This document shows positions 6,378-12,990 of a stretch of 12,995 bases of DNA, piece by piece; within the stretch, counting starts at the first letter, position 1; every line of letters starts with the position of its first letter. The translations under genes and the position numbers were made by a program. This stretch comes from CAIPFQ01 sp035480615 (lineage in GTDB: Bacteria > Chlamydiota > Chlamydiia > Chlamydiales > SM23-39), in NCBI GenBank assembly GCA_035480615.1, contig DATIHO010000105.1, positions 1-12,995 of the forward strand, read 5' to 3'. The notes beneath the pieces are model-generated. The model was not told where the DNA came from. It worked only from the letters and a program-made list of their open reading frames with translations, and did not search any database.

Positions 6378-6400
6378 CGTAAGTAATGTACTATACTTTG
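6378..6400. promoter_or_regulatory. Compact divergent promoter region gmhA/asd
   Basis: Only 23 bp separate the two start codons. On the plus strand TATACT (6392-6397) fits a -10 box whose transcription start would fall on the asd ATG at 6401 or 6404, giving a leaderless mRNA. On the minus strand the overlapping TATAGT (6395-6390) would place the gmhA start about 5-7 bases before its ATG. Neither gene has a Shine-Dalgarno sequence. No good -35 was found; TTTTCA at 6371-6376 is the best plus-strand candidate, with a short spacer. If both promoters are real, the two polymerases cannot bind together. Confidence 0.45.
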
Positions 6401-7402
6401 ATGATGAAAAACATTGCAATCATCGGAGCCACAGGCGCAGTTGGACGAGAAATTGTAAGTCTTTTGGCAAAACGAAATTTTCCTATAAAAACCCTTCGAT
6501 TGTTTTCAAAAACACCGGGGAAAACAGTCCGTTTTCAATGTGAAGAAATCGCAGTGCAAAATCTGAATATGCATGCGCTGCAAGATTGCGATCTCGCTTT
6601 TTTTTGCGCTGGAAGCGCTGTATCCAAAGAGTGGATCCCTAAAATAAAATGTCTGGCCATTGATTCCAGTTCCGCTTTTCGAACAACAGTTCCCCTGGTC
6701 ATCCCCGAAATCAATGCGCACGTCTTGCAATTCCATCCGAGAATCATTGCATCTCCCAATTGCGCCGCAACGATTTTACTCATGCCTCTTTTCCCTTTAC
6801 ATCGAAAATATAAAGTGAAAAGGATTGTTGTTTCTACATATCAAGCCGCAAGCGGGGCTGGGGCGCGCCTTTTAGAAGAGCTCAAAAAAGAGACTCGCGC
6901 TTTTTTAGATCATCAACCCTACCCTCACCTGCTTGCATTTCCTTACGCTTTCAATCTCTATCCTCATGACTCCCCCATGCATATTTCAGGGTATGTTGAA
7001 GAAGAGAGAAAAATGATTTTCGAAACGCAAAAAATTCTCGAAGATCCGCAGATCAAAATGAGTGCGACTTGTGTGAGGGTACCCGTTCTTAGGGCCCACT
7101 CGATTGCGGCAAATGTTGAATTTTGTCATCCTTTTTCTATCGACTCCATTTATGAAATATGGGAAAAAACTCCCGGATTGAAAGTCTTTGAAAACAGAGC
7201 TCAAAATCGCTTTCCCACTCCATTTGACGTAACAGAAAAAGAAGAAATTTATTGCGGCAGACTGCGCATCGATCCCAGCATGCCTAATACAATCGAATTT
7301 TGGGCGGTAGGCGATCAGCTTCTCAAAGGAGCTGCTCTCAACGCAGTCCAAATTGCCGAACTTACGATATCGAATCAAATGGAACAGGAACTTCAAAAGT
7401 GA
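6401..7402 (+). CDS. asd: Aspartate-semialdehyde dehydrogenase
   Basis: A 333-residue NADPH-dependent enzyme that reduces aspartyl phosphate to aspartate semialdehyde, the branch point to lysine/diaminopimelate, threonine and methionine. The N-terminal Rossmann loop IAIIGATGAVGRE (residues 5-17), the catalytic Cys121 in SPNCAAT, the AASGAGARLLEEL segment (149-161) and RVPVLRAHS with the conserved His follow family order. Length is normal. Diaminopimelate supply for peptidoglycan is the likely need in chlamydiae. Start choice: ATG at 6401 or 6404 lies just after a TATACT box and gives a compact N-terminus; ATG at 6386 would add MYYTL and lies in the promoter. The 3' end overlaps the convergent pseudouridine synthase by 41 bp. 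Confidence 0.93.
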   Translation: MMKNIAIIGATGAVGREIVSLLAKRNFPIKTLRLFSKTPGKTVRFQCEEIAVQNLNMHALQDCDLAFFCAGSAVSKEWIPKIKCLAIDSSSAFRTTVPLVIPEINAHVLQFHPRIIASPNCAATILLMPLFPLHRKYKVKRIVVSTYQAASGAGARLLEELKKETRAFLDHQPYPHLLAFPYAFNLYPHDSPMHISGYVEEERKMIFETQKILEDPQIKMSATCVRVPVLRAHSIAANVEFCHPFSIDSIYEIWEKTPGLKVFENRAQNRFPTPFDVTEKEEIYCGRLRIDPSMPNTIEFWAVGDQLLKGAALNAVQIAELTISNQMEQELQK

Positions 7403-8051
7403 CAATTTCATTTGTTATGGGGTGTTTGAACGCCAGTTTTTTCCCATGCAGATGAATGGCTGAACCATCGCCCGTTTGGCTGCCGTAGCGTCGATCCCCT
7501 ACAATCGGATGGCCGATTGCGCTAAATTGAGCTCTAATCTGATGATAGCGGCCCGTTTCCAATTCAATTTCCACAAAAGTGGAGAAGGTTGTGTGTTTGA
7601 TCGTTTTGTAATAGAGGCGCGCATGTTTTGCTTTTTCGTCTTCTTTGTTTGCGATCATGGCTTGATGGCTGCCATGAATCAAAAAATGATCGAGCTGTCC
7701 CTCGTTTTTGGAAAGCAGCCCTTCTACTTCCGCCACATAAACCCTTTGGATTTCCTGACGCCTTGAGAGTTCATTCAGCCGACTTAACGCCTTGCTTGTC
7801 CGAGCGAACAAAACGAGACCGCTTACACACCGGTCCAGCCGGTGTATTGCATGTAAAAATACGTTCCCCGGCTTTTGGTGTTTCTGTTTGATCCACAGCT
7901 TTACGAAAGCTTCCAAATTTTGGGGGGCAGCAGTTTCTGGCCGATTACAGAGCGATGTTTGATTTGGCTGTGTCAGCATGCCGCAAGGCTTGGCCGCGAT
8001 CGCCAAATGATTATCAACATAGAGGATTTCGGCGTTGTCTAACCACTTCAT
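7362..8051 (-). CDS. RluA-family pseudouridine synthase
   Basis: A 229-residue enzyme that isomerises uridine to pseudouridine in rRNA or tRNA. The catalytic motif HRLDRCVSGLVLFART (residues 70-85, catalytic Asp73) and the C-terminal GRYHQIRAQFSAIGHPIVGDRRYG are diagnostic of the RluA/RluC/RluD branch. There is no N-terminal S4 domain, so it resembles RluA or TruC in architecture; the target base cannot be read off. I chose ATG 8051 because KWLDNAEILYVDNHLAIAAKP is the typical family start; the longer frame from 8102 adds an unrelated head. Even so it begins 38 bp inside the upstream SpoU gene, implying coupled translation. It is the last gene of the eight-gene minus-strand run. Confidence 0.9.
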   Translation of the reverse strand: MKWLDNAEILYVDNHLAIAAKPCGMLTQPNQTSLCNRPETAAPQNLEAFVKLWIKQKHQKPGNVFLHAIHRLDRCVSGLVLFARTSKALSRLNELSRRQEIQRVYVAEVEGLLSKNEGQLDHFLIHGSHQAMIANKEDEKAKHARLYYKTIKHTTFSTFVEIELETGRYHQIRAQFSAIGHPIVGDRRYGSQTGDGSAIHLHGKKLAFKHPITNEIVTFEVPVPFDSIS

Positions 8052-8808
8052 AAAGGAGCAATGTTGTTGCGGAAGCGACATTGAGCGAATCAGCGATCCC
8101 AAACATAGGAATGCGAATCTGCATATCCGCCTCTTTCATCCATATTTCTGAAAGCCCATATTGCTCTGTTCCCATTGCAATCGCAAGGGGAACTTTGAAA
8201 TCAGCTTCAGTATATTCCAGTTTTGCATGAGGCGTTGCGGCTGCAATGGCGATATTAAGCGATTTTAAAAATTGCAATGTCTCTATGCTTGCGGCCTCAA
8301 TGACCGGCTGGGTAAACAAAGTTCCCACGCTGGAACGAACGACATTGGGATTATGAAGATCGGTTGTTTTGTCGCAAACAATCACAGCATCTACCCCAGC
8401 GGCGTCTGAAGAGCGAAGCATTGTGCCCAGATTGCCCGGCTTTTCGATGCTTTCCGCAATGAGAAAAAAAGGAGTGGAGCGCAGCAATAAATCATGAAGC
8501 GCAAGATGCAGCTGAGGCGCGACAGCTAAAATCCCATCAGGTCGATCTCGATACGATAATGTATGAAACACGCTGCTGGAACATTCGAACACAGGCGCAT
8601 TGGCTTTGCGAAGCAACTCCTGCTCATTTTTCCCTAAAAAAAGCTCGGGGCAAAAAAAACAATGTTCTATTGTGCGACCCGCATCCAATGCTCTTTTCAG
8701 CTCCCTGTATCCTTCAATCAAAAAACGGCCCGACCGATCACGCTCTCTTCGCTCCCGAAGTCGCACAGCTTCTTTCACTTTTGGATTTTGTACGCTTGAA
8801 ATTTTCAC
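8014..8808 (-). CDS. SpoU/TrmH-family RNA 2'-O-ribose methyltransferase
   Basis: A 264-residue SPOUT-class enzyme predicted to methylate ribose 2'-OH groups in rRNA or tRNA. The N-terminal substrate-binding part (residues ~1-100, with RDRSGRFLIEGYRELKRAL) precedes the knotted SAM domain. The SAM domain has motif 1 EKPGNLGTMLRSSDAAG (122-138, with the conserved Asn126 and Arg132), motif 2 AMGTEQYGLS (211-220) and motif 3 IPMFGIADSLNVASATTLLL (233-252). I use the GTG at 8808 because GTGA overlaps the upstream stop by 4 bp; the ATG at 8835 would add nine residues inside the neighbouring gene. It may correspond to the spoU-type gene that sits near dksA/lspA in Chlamydia, which I recall but could not check. 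Confidence 0.9.
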   Translation of the reverse strand: MKISSVQNPKVKEAVRLRERRERDRSGRFLIEGYRELKRALDAGRTIEHCFFCPELFLGKNEQELLRKANAPVFECSSSVFHTLSYRDRPDGILAVAPQLHLALHDLLLRSTPFFLIAESIEKPGNLGTMLRSSDAAGVDAVIVCDKTTDLHNPNVVRSSVGTLFTQPVIEAASIETLQFLKSLNIAIAAATPHAKLEYTEADFKVPLAIAMGTEQYGLSEIWMKEADMQIRIPMFGIADSLNVASATTLLLYEVVRQRRNPLC

Positions 8809-9608
8809 AGGCCAATCTTCGCCATTGCACCGCAAGGGATGGAAAGAGCTTCTTTCGATTCTAAAACCATTTCATACGCATCGATAGGACAAGAAAAAAA
8901 TTGCCCTAAAAGATGAGAGAGGACGGTTGGAGTAAATCCGGGAGTATGACAGGAAAGGATAAAAAATTTTGGATGTTCAGATAATAGAGCTTTGCACGAT
9001 TCAATCAACGGCTGAATTTCCTTTTCAATTTTAAATACTTCCCCCTTGCTTCCCCGACCAAAAGTCGGCGGATCAAGAATGATCCCATCATATCGGCTAT
9101 TTCTTTTTATCTCCCTTCGTAAAAATTTCAACGCATCATCTACAATCCAACGAATCGGCGCTGATGTTAAACGATTCAACGCCGCATTTTCACGCGCCCA
9201 TTGCACCATTCCTTTCGATGCATCGACATGGCACACGGAAGCCCCTTTTTGCGCCGCTGCGAGAGTAGCTCCTCCTGAATAGGCGAACAGATTGAGTATT
9301 TTCGATCCGGCTACGATCCTCTCTTGCATCCATCGCCAAGCTATCGCATGTTCCGGGAAAACTCCCACATGTCCAAATTCTGTCGGAGCCACTTTTAAAA
9401 GAACCCCTTCCATCTCAATCACCCAGGAAGCGGGAAGTTTATGATGAAATACCCATCGATTTTCCTCTTCCCGGCTAAATGTTGCATCAGATACAACGTC
9501 TCTTTTTGATCTCCAGATAGCAGATGGACTTGGACGGCTCAAAATAAAATCGCCAAATTGTTCCCATTTTCGGCCATCGCCGCTGTCAATCAGTTTGTAT
9601 CCGTTCAT
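8805..9608 (-). CDS. RlmI-like class I SAM methyltransferase (predicted rRNA)
   Basis: A 267-residue methyltransferase of the COG1092/RlmI-like group, which methylates cytosine C5 or related positions in 23S rRNA. The SAM loop ILNLFAYSGGATLAAAQKGA (residues 104-123), the acidic CHVDAS after strand 2 (127-131) and motif IV LDPPTFGRG (178-186) are clear. The N-terminal ~75 residues form the beta-rich region before the catalytic domain; a full PUA domain as in E. coli RlmI is not evident. The C-terminal LSCHTPGFTP matches the family's last conserved strand. The start ATG (9608) is 2 bp after the cinA stop; the longer frame to 9656 runs into cinA. The substrate is inferred from family only. Confidence 0.85.
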   Translation of the reverse strand: MNGYKLIDSGDGRKWEQFGDFILSRPSPSAIWRSKRDVVSDATFSREEENRWVFHHKLPASWVIEMEGVLLKVAPTEFGHVGVFPEHAIAWRWMQERIVAGSKILNLFAYSGGATLAAAQKGASVCHVDASKGMVQWARENAALNRLTSAPIRWIVDDALKFLRREIKRNSRYDGIILDPPTFGRGSKGEVFKIEKEIQPLIESCKALLSEHPKFFILSCHTPGFTPTVLSHLLGQFFSCPIDAYEMVLESKEALSIPCGAMAKIGL

Positions 9609-9610
9609 AT

Positions 9611-10723
9611 CTATAGGAGGTCTAATGTCATGGTATTGTGGACAATTCTGCGCCAAAGCACGCCAAGAGCAGTTTGAGCAGCCAGTTCTATCCCGGCAAT
9701 GCGGTCGCTTGGCGCCAAAATCTGGCCGATGTCGATAGGCTCATTCCTCTTTCCTACGCCAATGAAAACAGTTCCAATCGGCTTAAGCGACGAATTTTTG
9801 GGTCCCAACATCCCTGAAACGGCAATCGCATAATCGCAATCTGTCTTTTCGAAAATGCCATGGACCATCTCTTCTACTGTTTCGCGGCTTACCGCTCCGT
9901 TTTTTCTCAACGTATCGGGCTTCACATCTAAAAAGCGCTCTTTCCAGGCATTGGAATAGGCGACAATCGAACCGGAGAAAAAAAGAGAGGCGTCAGGAAT
10001 TGCAACAAGACGCGCCGCAAGCGATCCGCCCGTACAGGATTCAGCAATACCTAATGTTTTTTTTCTAGCAATCAATTCATGGTGGACAGCTTCTTCGATC
10101 TTCCCATCGCCGATAAAAAAAGTGGGGAATCGCTCTTTCACTTTTTCTATGAAATCATCAACAGGAGACGAACTTCTAAAAACAATCTGAAGAGATCCAT
10201 AAGAAGGATAAAGGCCGATCTCCACTTCTTCTTTTGAGCGCATGGTCTTCAACCAGGGATCGACTTCCATTTCACGCAAAAGACAAAGTGTACAGCGTCG
10301 GGTAAATTTTGGCTTAGTTACAGGAAAATGTTTTTGTAGAAGAGGGAGCGCCTCCTTGTAAAACATCGCTTCCATTTCTCGAGGGACTCCGGGTAAAAGG
10401 ACAAGCCCGTTTCCAAATACACCTGTTGCGGTCCCAACATGATTCTTCAATTCCAGCGGTTTTTTTAAAAAAAAAGGCTGCAGCGCTTTTCGAGTCAAAT
10501 CATCCAGAGTGGGCCCAAGTCCTCCCGTGACAATGACAAACTCGGAGCGCATTTTCGCTTCCTTAACTCCCGCGCGAATCATTTCAATATCATCGGGCAA
10601 AACAATATGCCGCCGCACCGTATACCCTCTTTTTGTCAATTCAAAGCTTAAAATGGCGGCATTGGAATTGACGGTCATTCCCTGTAATACTTCATCTCCA
10701 ATCGATACGATCTCAACATCCAT
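9611..10723 (-). CDS. cinA: CinA-like nicotinamide-nucleotide amidase with shortened N-terminal domain
   Basis: A 370-residue two-domain protein, cytosolic, of the CinA family (pyridine-nucleotide recycling: ADP-ribose pyrophosphatase activity in the N-terminal domain, nicotinamide mononucleotide deamidation in the C-terminal domain). The N-terminal MoCF-type domain has IGDEVLQGMTVNSN (8-21) and VTGGLGPTLDDLTRKAL (65-81). The C-terminal domain (about 215-370) has AESCTGGSLAARL (227-239) with the active-site Ser, and AVSGMLGPKNSSLKPIGTVFIG (two conserved blocks). Typical members have 410-425 residues. Here PLEL (89-92) is followed directly by KNHVGTATG, where the family normally carries about 40 more residues, so an internal deletion is likely. 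The gene overlaps its upstream neighbour by 11 bp. Confidence 0.88.
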   Translation of the reverse strand: MDVEIVSIGDEVLQGMTVNSNAAILSFELTKRGYTVRRHIVLPDDIEMIRAGVKEAKMRSEFVIVTGGLGPTLDDLTRKALQPFFLKKPLELKNHVGTATGVFGNGLVLLPGVPREMEAMFYKEALPLLQKHFPVTKPKFTRRCTLCLLREMEVDPWLKTMRSKEEVEIGLYPSYGSLQIVFRSSSPVDDFIEKVKERFPTFFIGDGKIEEAVHHELIARKKTLGIAESCTGGSLAARLVAIPDASLFFSGSIVAYSNAWKERFLDVKPDTLRKNGAVSRETVEEMVHGIFEKTDCDYAIAVSGMLGPKNSSLKPIGTVFIGVGKRNEPIDIGQILAPSDRIAGIELAAQTALGVLWRRIVHNTMTLDLL

Positions 10724-11390
10724 GAATGGAAATTCCCTGTTCTACAAGCTGTGGATGGCTGCCGATCCAGGAAAAACACTTTTTCCCCAACCGAATTGGA
10801 GAATTGATCCGTTTGCCGCCCACAAGAAAAGGGGTCGGTCTTGTTTGGTCGCGCACCCACTCGCGCATGATTTCCAAAAGAGCGCAAGAGGCCGTTTCCT
10901 TCAATTCCATCGTCTTCGCATCCTGATAAACGCCCGGATAAGCAAATTGCAGTCCCCAAAAAATACTTCTCGCCCCCATTGACATCGAGCGAAATACTCC
11001 ATCTGCATCCGAATACGTCAACCAATGGGCTTGCACTTGTAAAACCGGCTTCGCTATTTTGACGAGATAGCCTTTGTCAGGTATCTTTTGCAGCCAAAGA
11101 GCCTCAAGGTCATTGGTCATTGCTGCGGCAAGGATCTTTTTCAGCGATCGCTCTTCCGGCATCTTTTTTTGCATTAAATCATGAATCCAGCCTTGGTATT
11201 CATTTAAAAAAAATTCGATGGAAAGAGGCGAGCCATTTACAATTCCGGTAAGCGGAAAAATAAACAAAGATCCCAATCTGTTAAATAGATCCTGAAGCTC
11301 CTCGCCACAGCAAAGAACTTGAAATTTCAACCACCTGGACCCTTGATAAATCCCTTCTATCTCGGGAGTTGATATGCGGAGCAGAGTCAT
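10713..11390 (-). CDS. Conserved-looking hypothetical protein in the lspA-cinA interval
   Basis: I do not recognise this 225-residue protein. It has no signal peptide or long hydrophobic segment. It is mixed alpha/beta in character and rich in aromatic residues (for example SRWLKFQVLCC near the N-terminus and SIFWGLQFAYPGVYQ in the second half), with five Cys residues that do not form an obvious metal site. It starts by ATGA overlap with lspA and overlaps cinA by 11 bp, so it is surely expressed as part of the cluster. Codon use and composition match the neighbours, so I infer it is native. It may be a Chlamydiae-restricted family; a profile search would decide. No function is proposed. Confidence 0.8.
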   Translation of the reverse strand: MTLLRISTPEIEGIYQGSRWLKFQVLCCGEELQDLFNRLGSLFIFPLTGIVNGSPLSIEFFLNEYQGWIHDLMQKKMPEERSLKKILAAAMTNDLEALWLQKIPDKGYLVKIAKPVLQVQAHWLTYSDADGVFRSMSMGARSIFWGLQFAYPGVYQDAKTMELKETASCALLEIMREWVRDQTRPTPFLVGGKRINSPIRLGKKCFSWIGSHPQLVEQGISIHGC

Positions 11391-11881
11391 ACAGGCTGCG
11401 GTGATTTTTTAAAAAATTCAAAAAAAATCAGGCACAAAGCTCCAATCGTGATGTAAGAATCGGCAAAATTGAACACGGGAAAAGAATAGCCCCAAAAAGT
11501 GAAATGGAAAAAATCGATCACATGTCCGTAAAGGATGAAATCGAGCGCGTTGCCAATAGCGCCGACGGCAATCAACCAAAGCTCTTTTTTGTTATGAAAT
11601 ATAAGATAGGCAATAAGCCCCAAAATCACCATGACCCGAATCCCGAATAAAAGGCTCGGATATCCAGGGAACATTCCCCATGCAGCGCCAGTATTTTCTA
11701 TATAATTGAGTGAAAAAGAAATCCCGAAAAAATTCGAAAAAACTCCAATTCCGCCAAAAGGGTACTCTCCCCGGAAAATCGGAGGAATCCAAACAATTGC
11801 TCCTATTTTCGATGCTATGTCTACACACAAAAGAAACAGATAAAAGACCGTTAACAGTCTCTTACAACCAAAAAATTTCAC
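11387..11881 (-). CDS. lspA: Lipoprotein signal peptidase (signal peptidase II)
   Basis: A 164-residue inner-membrane aspartyl protease that removes the signal peptide from diacylglyceryl-modified prolipoproteins. Four hydrophobic segments are visible (about 9-28, 76-95, 100-115 and 136-155). Conserved elements are DIASK (21-25), NTGAAWG (63-69), the catalytic Asp123 in HVIDFFHF and Asp141 in FNFADS. The usual GNxxDR motif reads GNALDF, losing the Arg but keeping Asp114. I chose the GTG at 11881: GTGA overlaps the dksA stop by 4 bp and gives normal length, whereas the ATG at 11983 would add 34 hydrophilic residues that are a frame-shifted copy of dksA. Located next to dksA, as I recall for Chlamydia. 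Confidence 0.93.
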   Translation of the reverse strand: MKFFGCKRLLTVFYLFLLCVDIASKIGAIVWIPPIFRGEYPFGGIGVFSNFFGISFSLNYIENTGAAWGMFPGYPSLLFGIRVMVILGLIAYLIFHNKKELWLIAVGAIGNALDFILYGHVIDFFHFTFWGYSFPVFNFADSYITIGALCLIFFEFFKKSPQPV

Positions 11882-12243
11882 AATTGCCCTTTTTCGAATT
11901 TTTCTTGCGCTTTCACAGTCATCGTCGCATAGGGAATGGCCTCCAGCCTGGCCTTTGGGATTTCTTCTTCCGTCATATCGCAAATGCCATACGTCCCCTC
12001 TTCGATTTTTGCAAGAGCGCGATCGATCTGGCGCAACACCCTAAATTCTTTATTCGTCACTTCCAAATTGATCTGTTTGACAAAATCATCCGTCCCTTCG
12101 TCTGCGGAATGTTGAGAATATCCTTTGGCCTCATCGGGAACCGTGACCTCTTTTTTGGTCCCTTCGATGACTTGCATAATCTGCGCCCTAAGATCTTCAA
12201 GCCGTTTTTTAAAATAGGCAATTTCATTTTTTTTCAACGTCAT
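11878..12243 (-). CDS. dksA: DksA/TraR-family transcription factor with degenerate zinc site
   Basis: A 121-residue RNA-polymerase secondary-channel regulator. Residues ~1-82 are the coiled coil, whose acidic tip ADEGTDDF (47-54) corresponds to the DxxDxA tip of E. coli DksA. The C-terminal domain YGICDMTEEEIPKARLEAIP (85-104) is the usual zinc-finger region. Only Cys88 of the four zinc ligands remains: the expected CxxC...CxxC reads CDMT...TVKA (Cys88, Thr91, Thr109, Ala112). This resembles Pseudomonas aeruginosa DksA2, which works without zinc. It starts by ATGA overlap with nrdR and is followed by a GTGA overlap with lspA. Its presence suggests growth-state control of transcription; whether the organism makes ppGpp cannot be judged here. 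Confidence 0.92.
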   Translation of the reverse strand: MTLKKNEIAYFKKRLEDLRAQIMQVIEGTKKEVTVPDEAKGYSQHSADEGTDDFVKQINLEVTNKEFRVLRQIDRALAKIEEGTYGICDMTEEEIPKARLEAIPYATMTVKAQEKFEKGQL

Positions 12244-12713
12244 TTTCCATCCTCTTTCAATTCTTGAACCGGGGCGATGGATCGAATTGCCCCTAAAAGA
12301 TCCCTGATATCTTTAAACCGCTTATAAACACACGCAAAACGGATATATGCTATAACGTCCGTTCCCTTTAAATGCTGCATCACAATTTCGCCGAGTTCAC
12401 AGCTTTCAATCTCCTGCACACCGCGGGCCATCAGATCGGCTTTGATTTTGCACGCCAAAGCCCGCACCTGATCGTGGCTGATGAGCGTGTGCCGGCACGC
12501 CGCATCCATTCCATTGATTAACTTTTCCTGCTGAAAATCCTCATACGTCCCATCCCTTTTTTTTACCTGAAGTGTTAAATCAACAGTTTCGAAAGTGGTA
12601 AACCGACGCAAGCATTGACAACATTCTCTGCGCCTGCGAACGGCATTGATTTCGATCGCATCGCGCGAATCGGTAACTTTTGACTCCTGATTGCTGCAAA
12701 AAGGACATCTCAT
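12240..12713 (-). CDS. nrdR: Transcriptional repressor NrdR
   Basis: A 157-residue regulator of ribonucleotide reductase genes that senses (d)ATP. The N-terminal zinc ribbon has CPFC (3-6) and ECCQC (30-34; Cys31 and Cys34 as ligands) followed by RRFTTFE, and the conserved basic patch VRRRRE binds DNA. Residues ~49-139 form the ATP-cone domain (LQVKKRDGTYEDFQQEKL onward). Length is typical (about 150). First gene of the eight-gene cluster; its stop overlaps the dksA ATG in ATGA. No clear Shine-Dalgarno precedes the ATG and I found no convincing NrdR box upstream. The ribonucleotide reductase genes it would control are not in the window. Confidence 0.95.
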   Translation of the reverse strand: MRCPFCSNQESKVTDSRDAIEINAVRRRRECCQCLRRFTTFETVDLTLQVKKRDGTYEDFQQEKLINGMDAACRHTLISHDQVRALACKIKADLMARGVQEIESCELGEIVMQHLKGTDVIAYIRFACVYKRFKDIRDLLGAIRSIAPVQELKEDGK

Positions 12714-12724
12714 ATATTGAAGAT

Positions 12725-12751
12725 CTGTTTAAACAGGTTTACTGTTTTTTT
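12725..12751. repeat. CTGTTT/AAACAG dyad between tRNA-Ser and nrdR
   Basis: The perfect 12-bp palindrome CTGTTTAAACAG (12725-12736) is followed by a third half-site CTGTTT (12742-12747) and more T residues. On the plus strand AAACAG-GTTTA-CTGTTT plus T7 resembles a weak terminator; on the minus strand it sits in the 49-bp gap upstream of nrdR, where it could be an operator. The sequence pattern is certain, the role is not. Confidence 0.5.
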
Positions 12752-12762
12752 AAAGAACATTT

Positions 12763-12849
12763 CGGAGAGAGTGGGATTCGAACCCACGATATGCTTTCAC
12801 ATATACACGCTTTCCAAGCGTGCTCCTTAAGCCACTCGGACATCTCTCC
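12763..12849 (-). tRNA. tRNA-Ser (anticodon GGA)
   Basis: An 87-nt class II tRNA. The acceptor halves GGAGAGA (12849-12843) and TCTCTCC (12770-12764) pair fully, with discriminator G at 12763. The anticodon stem CACGC/GCGTG encloses TTGGAAA, giving anticodon GGA (12815-12813), which reads UCC and UCU. A long variable arm (ATATG/CATAT around a short loop) and the T-arm GTGGG-TTCGAAT-CCCAC are present, as expected for serine. The 3' CCA is not encoded. It lies 49 bp upstream of nrdR on the same strand and may share its promoter. Confidence 0.97.
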
Positions 12850-12885
12850 TTATAAACCTGAGTTTTGGGTTCATTTCATAGAGCC

Positions 12886-12990
12886 TTGCCACATCTTTCG
12901 GGCAATTTTCGAAGATTTTGACGAGCCCATAGGTGCTTTCTAGCTTGGGCCCGTCAAAATCTTCAAAAATTTCCTCGAAATCTGCGACAA
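12886..12990. repeat. Imperfect palindrome upstream of tRNA-Ser
   Basis: The inner arms at 12905-12929 and 12946-12970 are complementary over 25 bases with two mismatches (core GAAGATTTTGACG) around a 16-base loop. Weaker complementarity continues outward to 12886 and 12990 and may run past the window edge. It begins 36 bp before the 5' end of the tRNA gene. The minus strand of the element is open in one frame through to the tRNA gene, but this frame has no visible start and mirrors itself on the other strand, as palindromes do; I do not call it a gene. Confidence 0.65.

Noticed and set aside
9605..9625. AGGAGG on the plus strand as a ribosome binding site
   Set aside because: It lies on the opposite strand to the genes there (cinA and methyltransferase are on the minus strand), and no plus-strand gene follows.
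11882..11983. ATG-initiated extension of lspA by 34 residues
   Set aside because: The added residues are a frame-shifted reading of dksA and lack a membrane or signal character; the GTGA junction gives a normal LspA.
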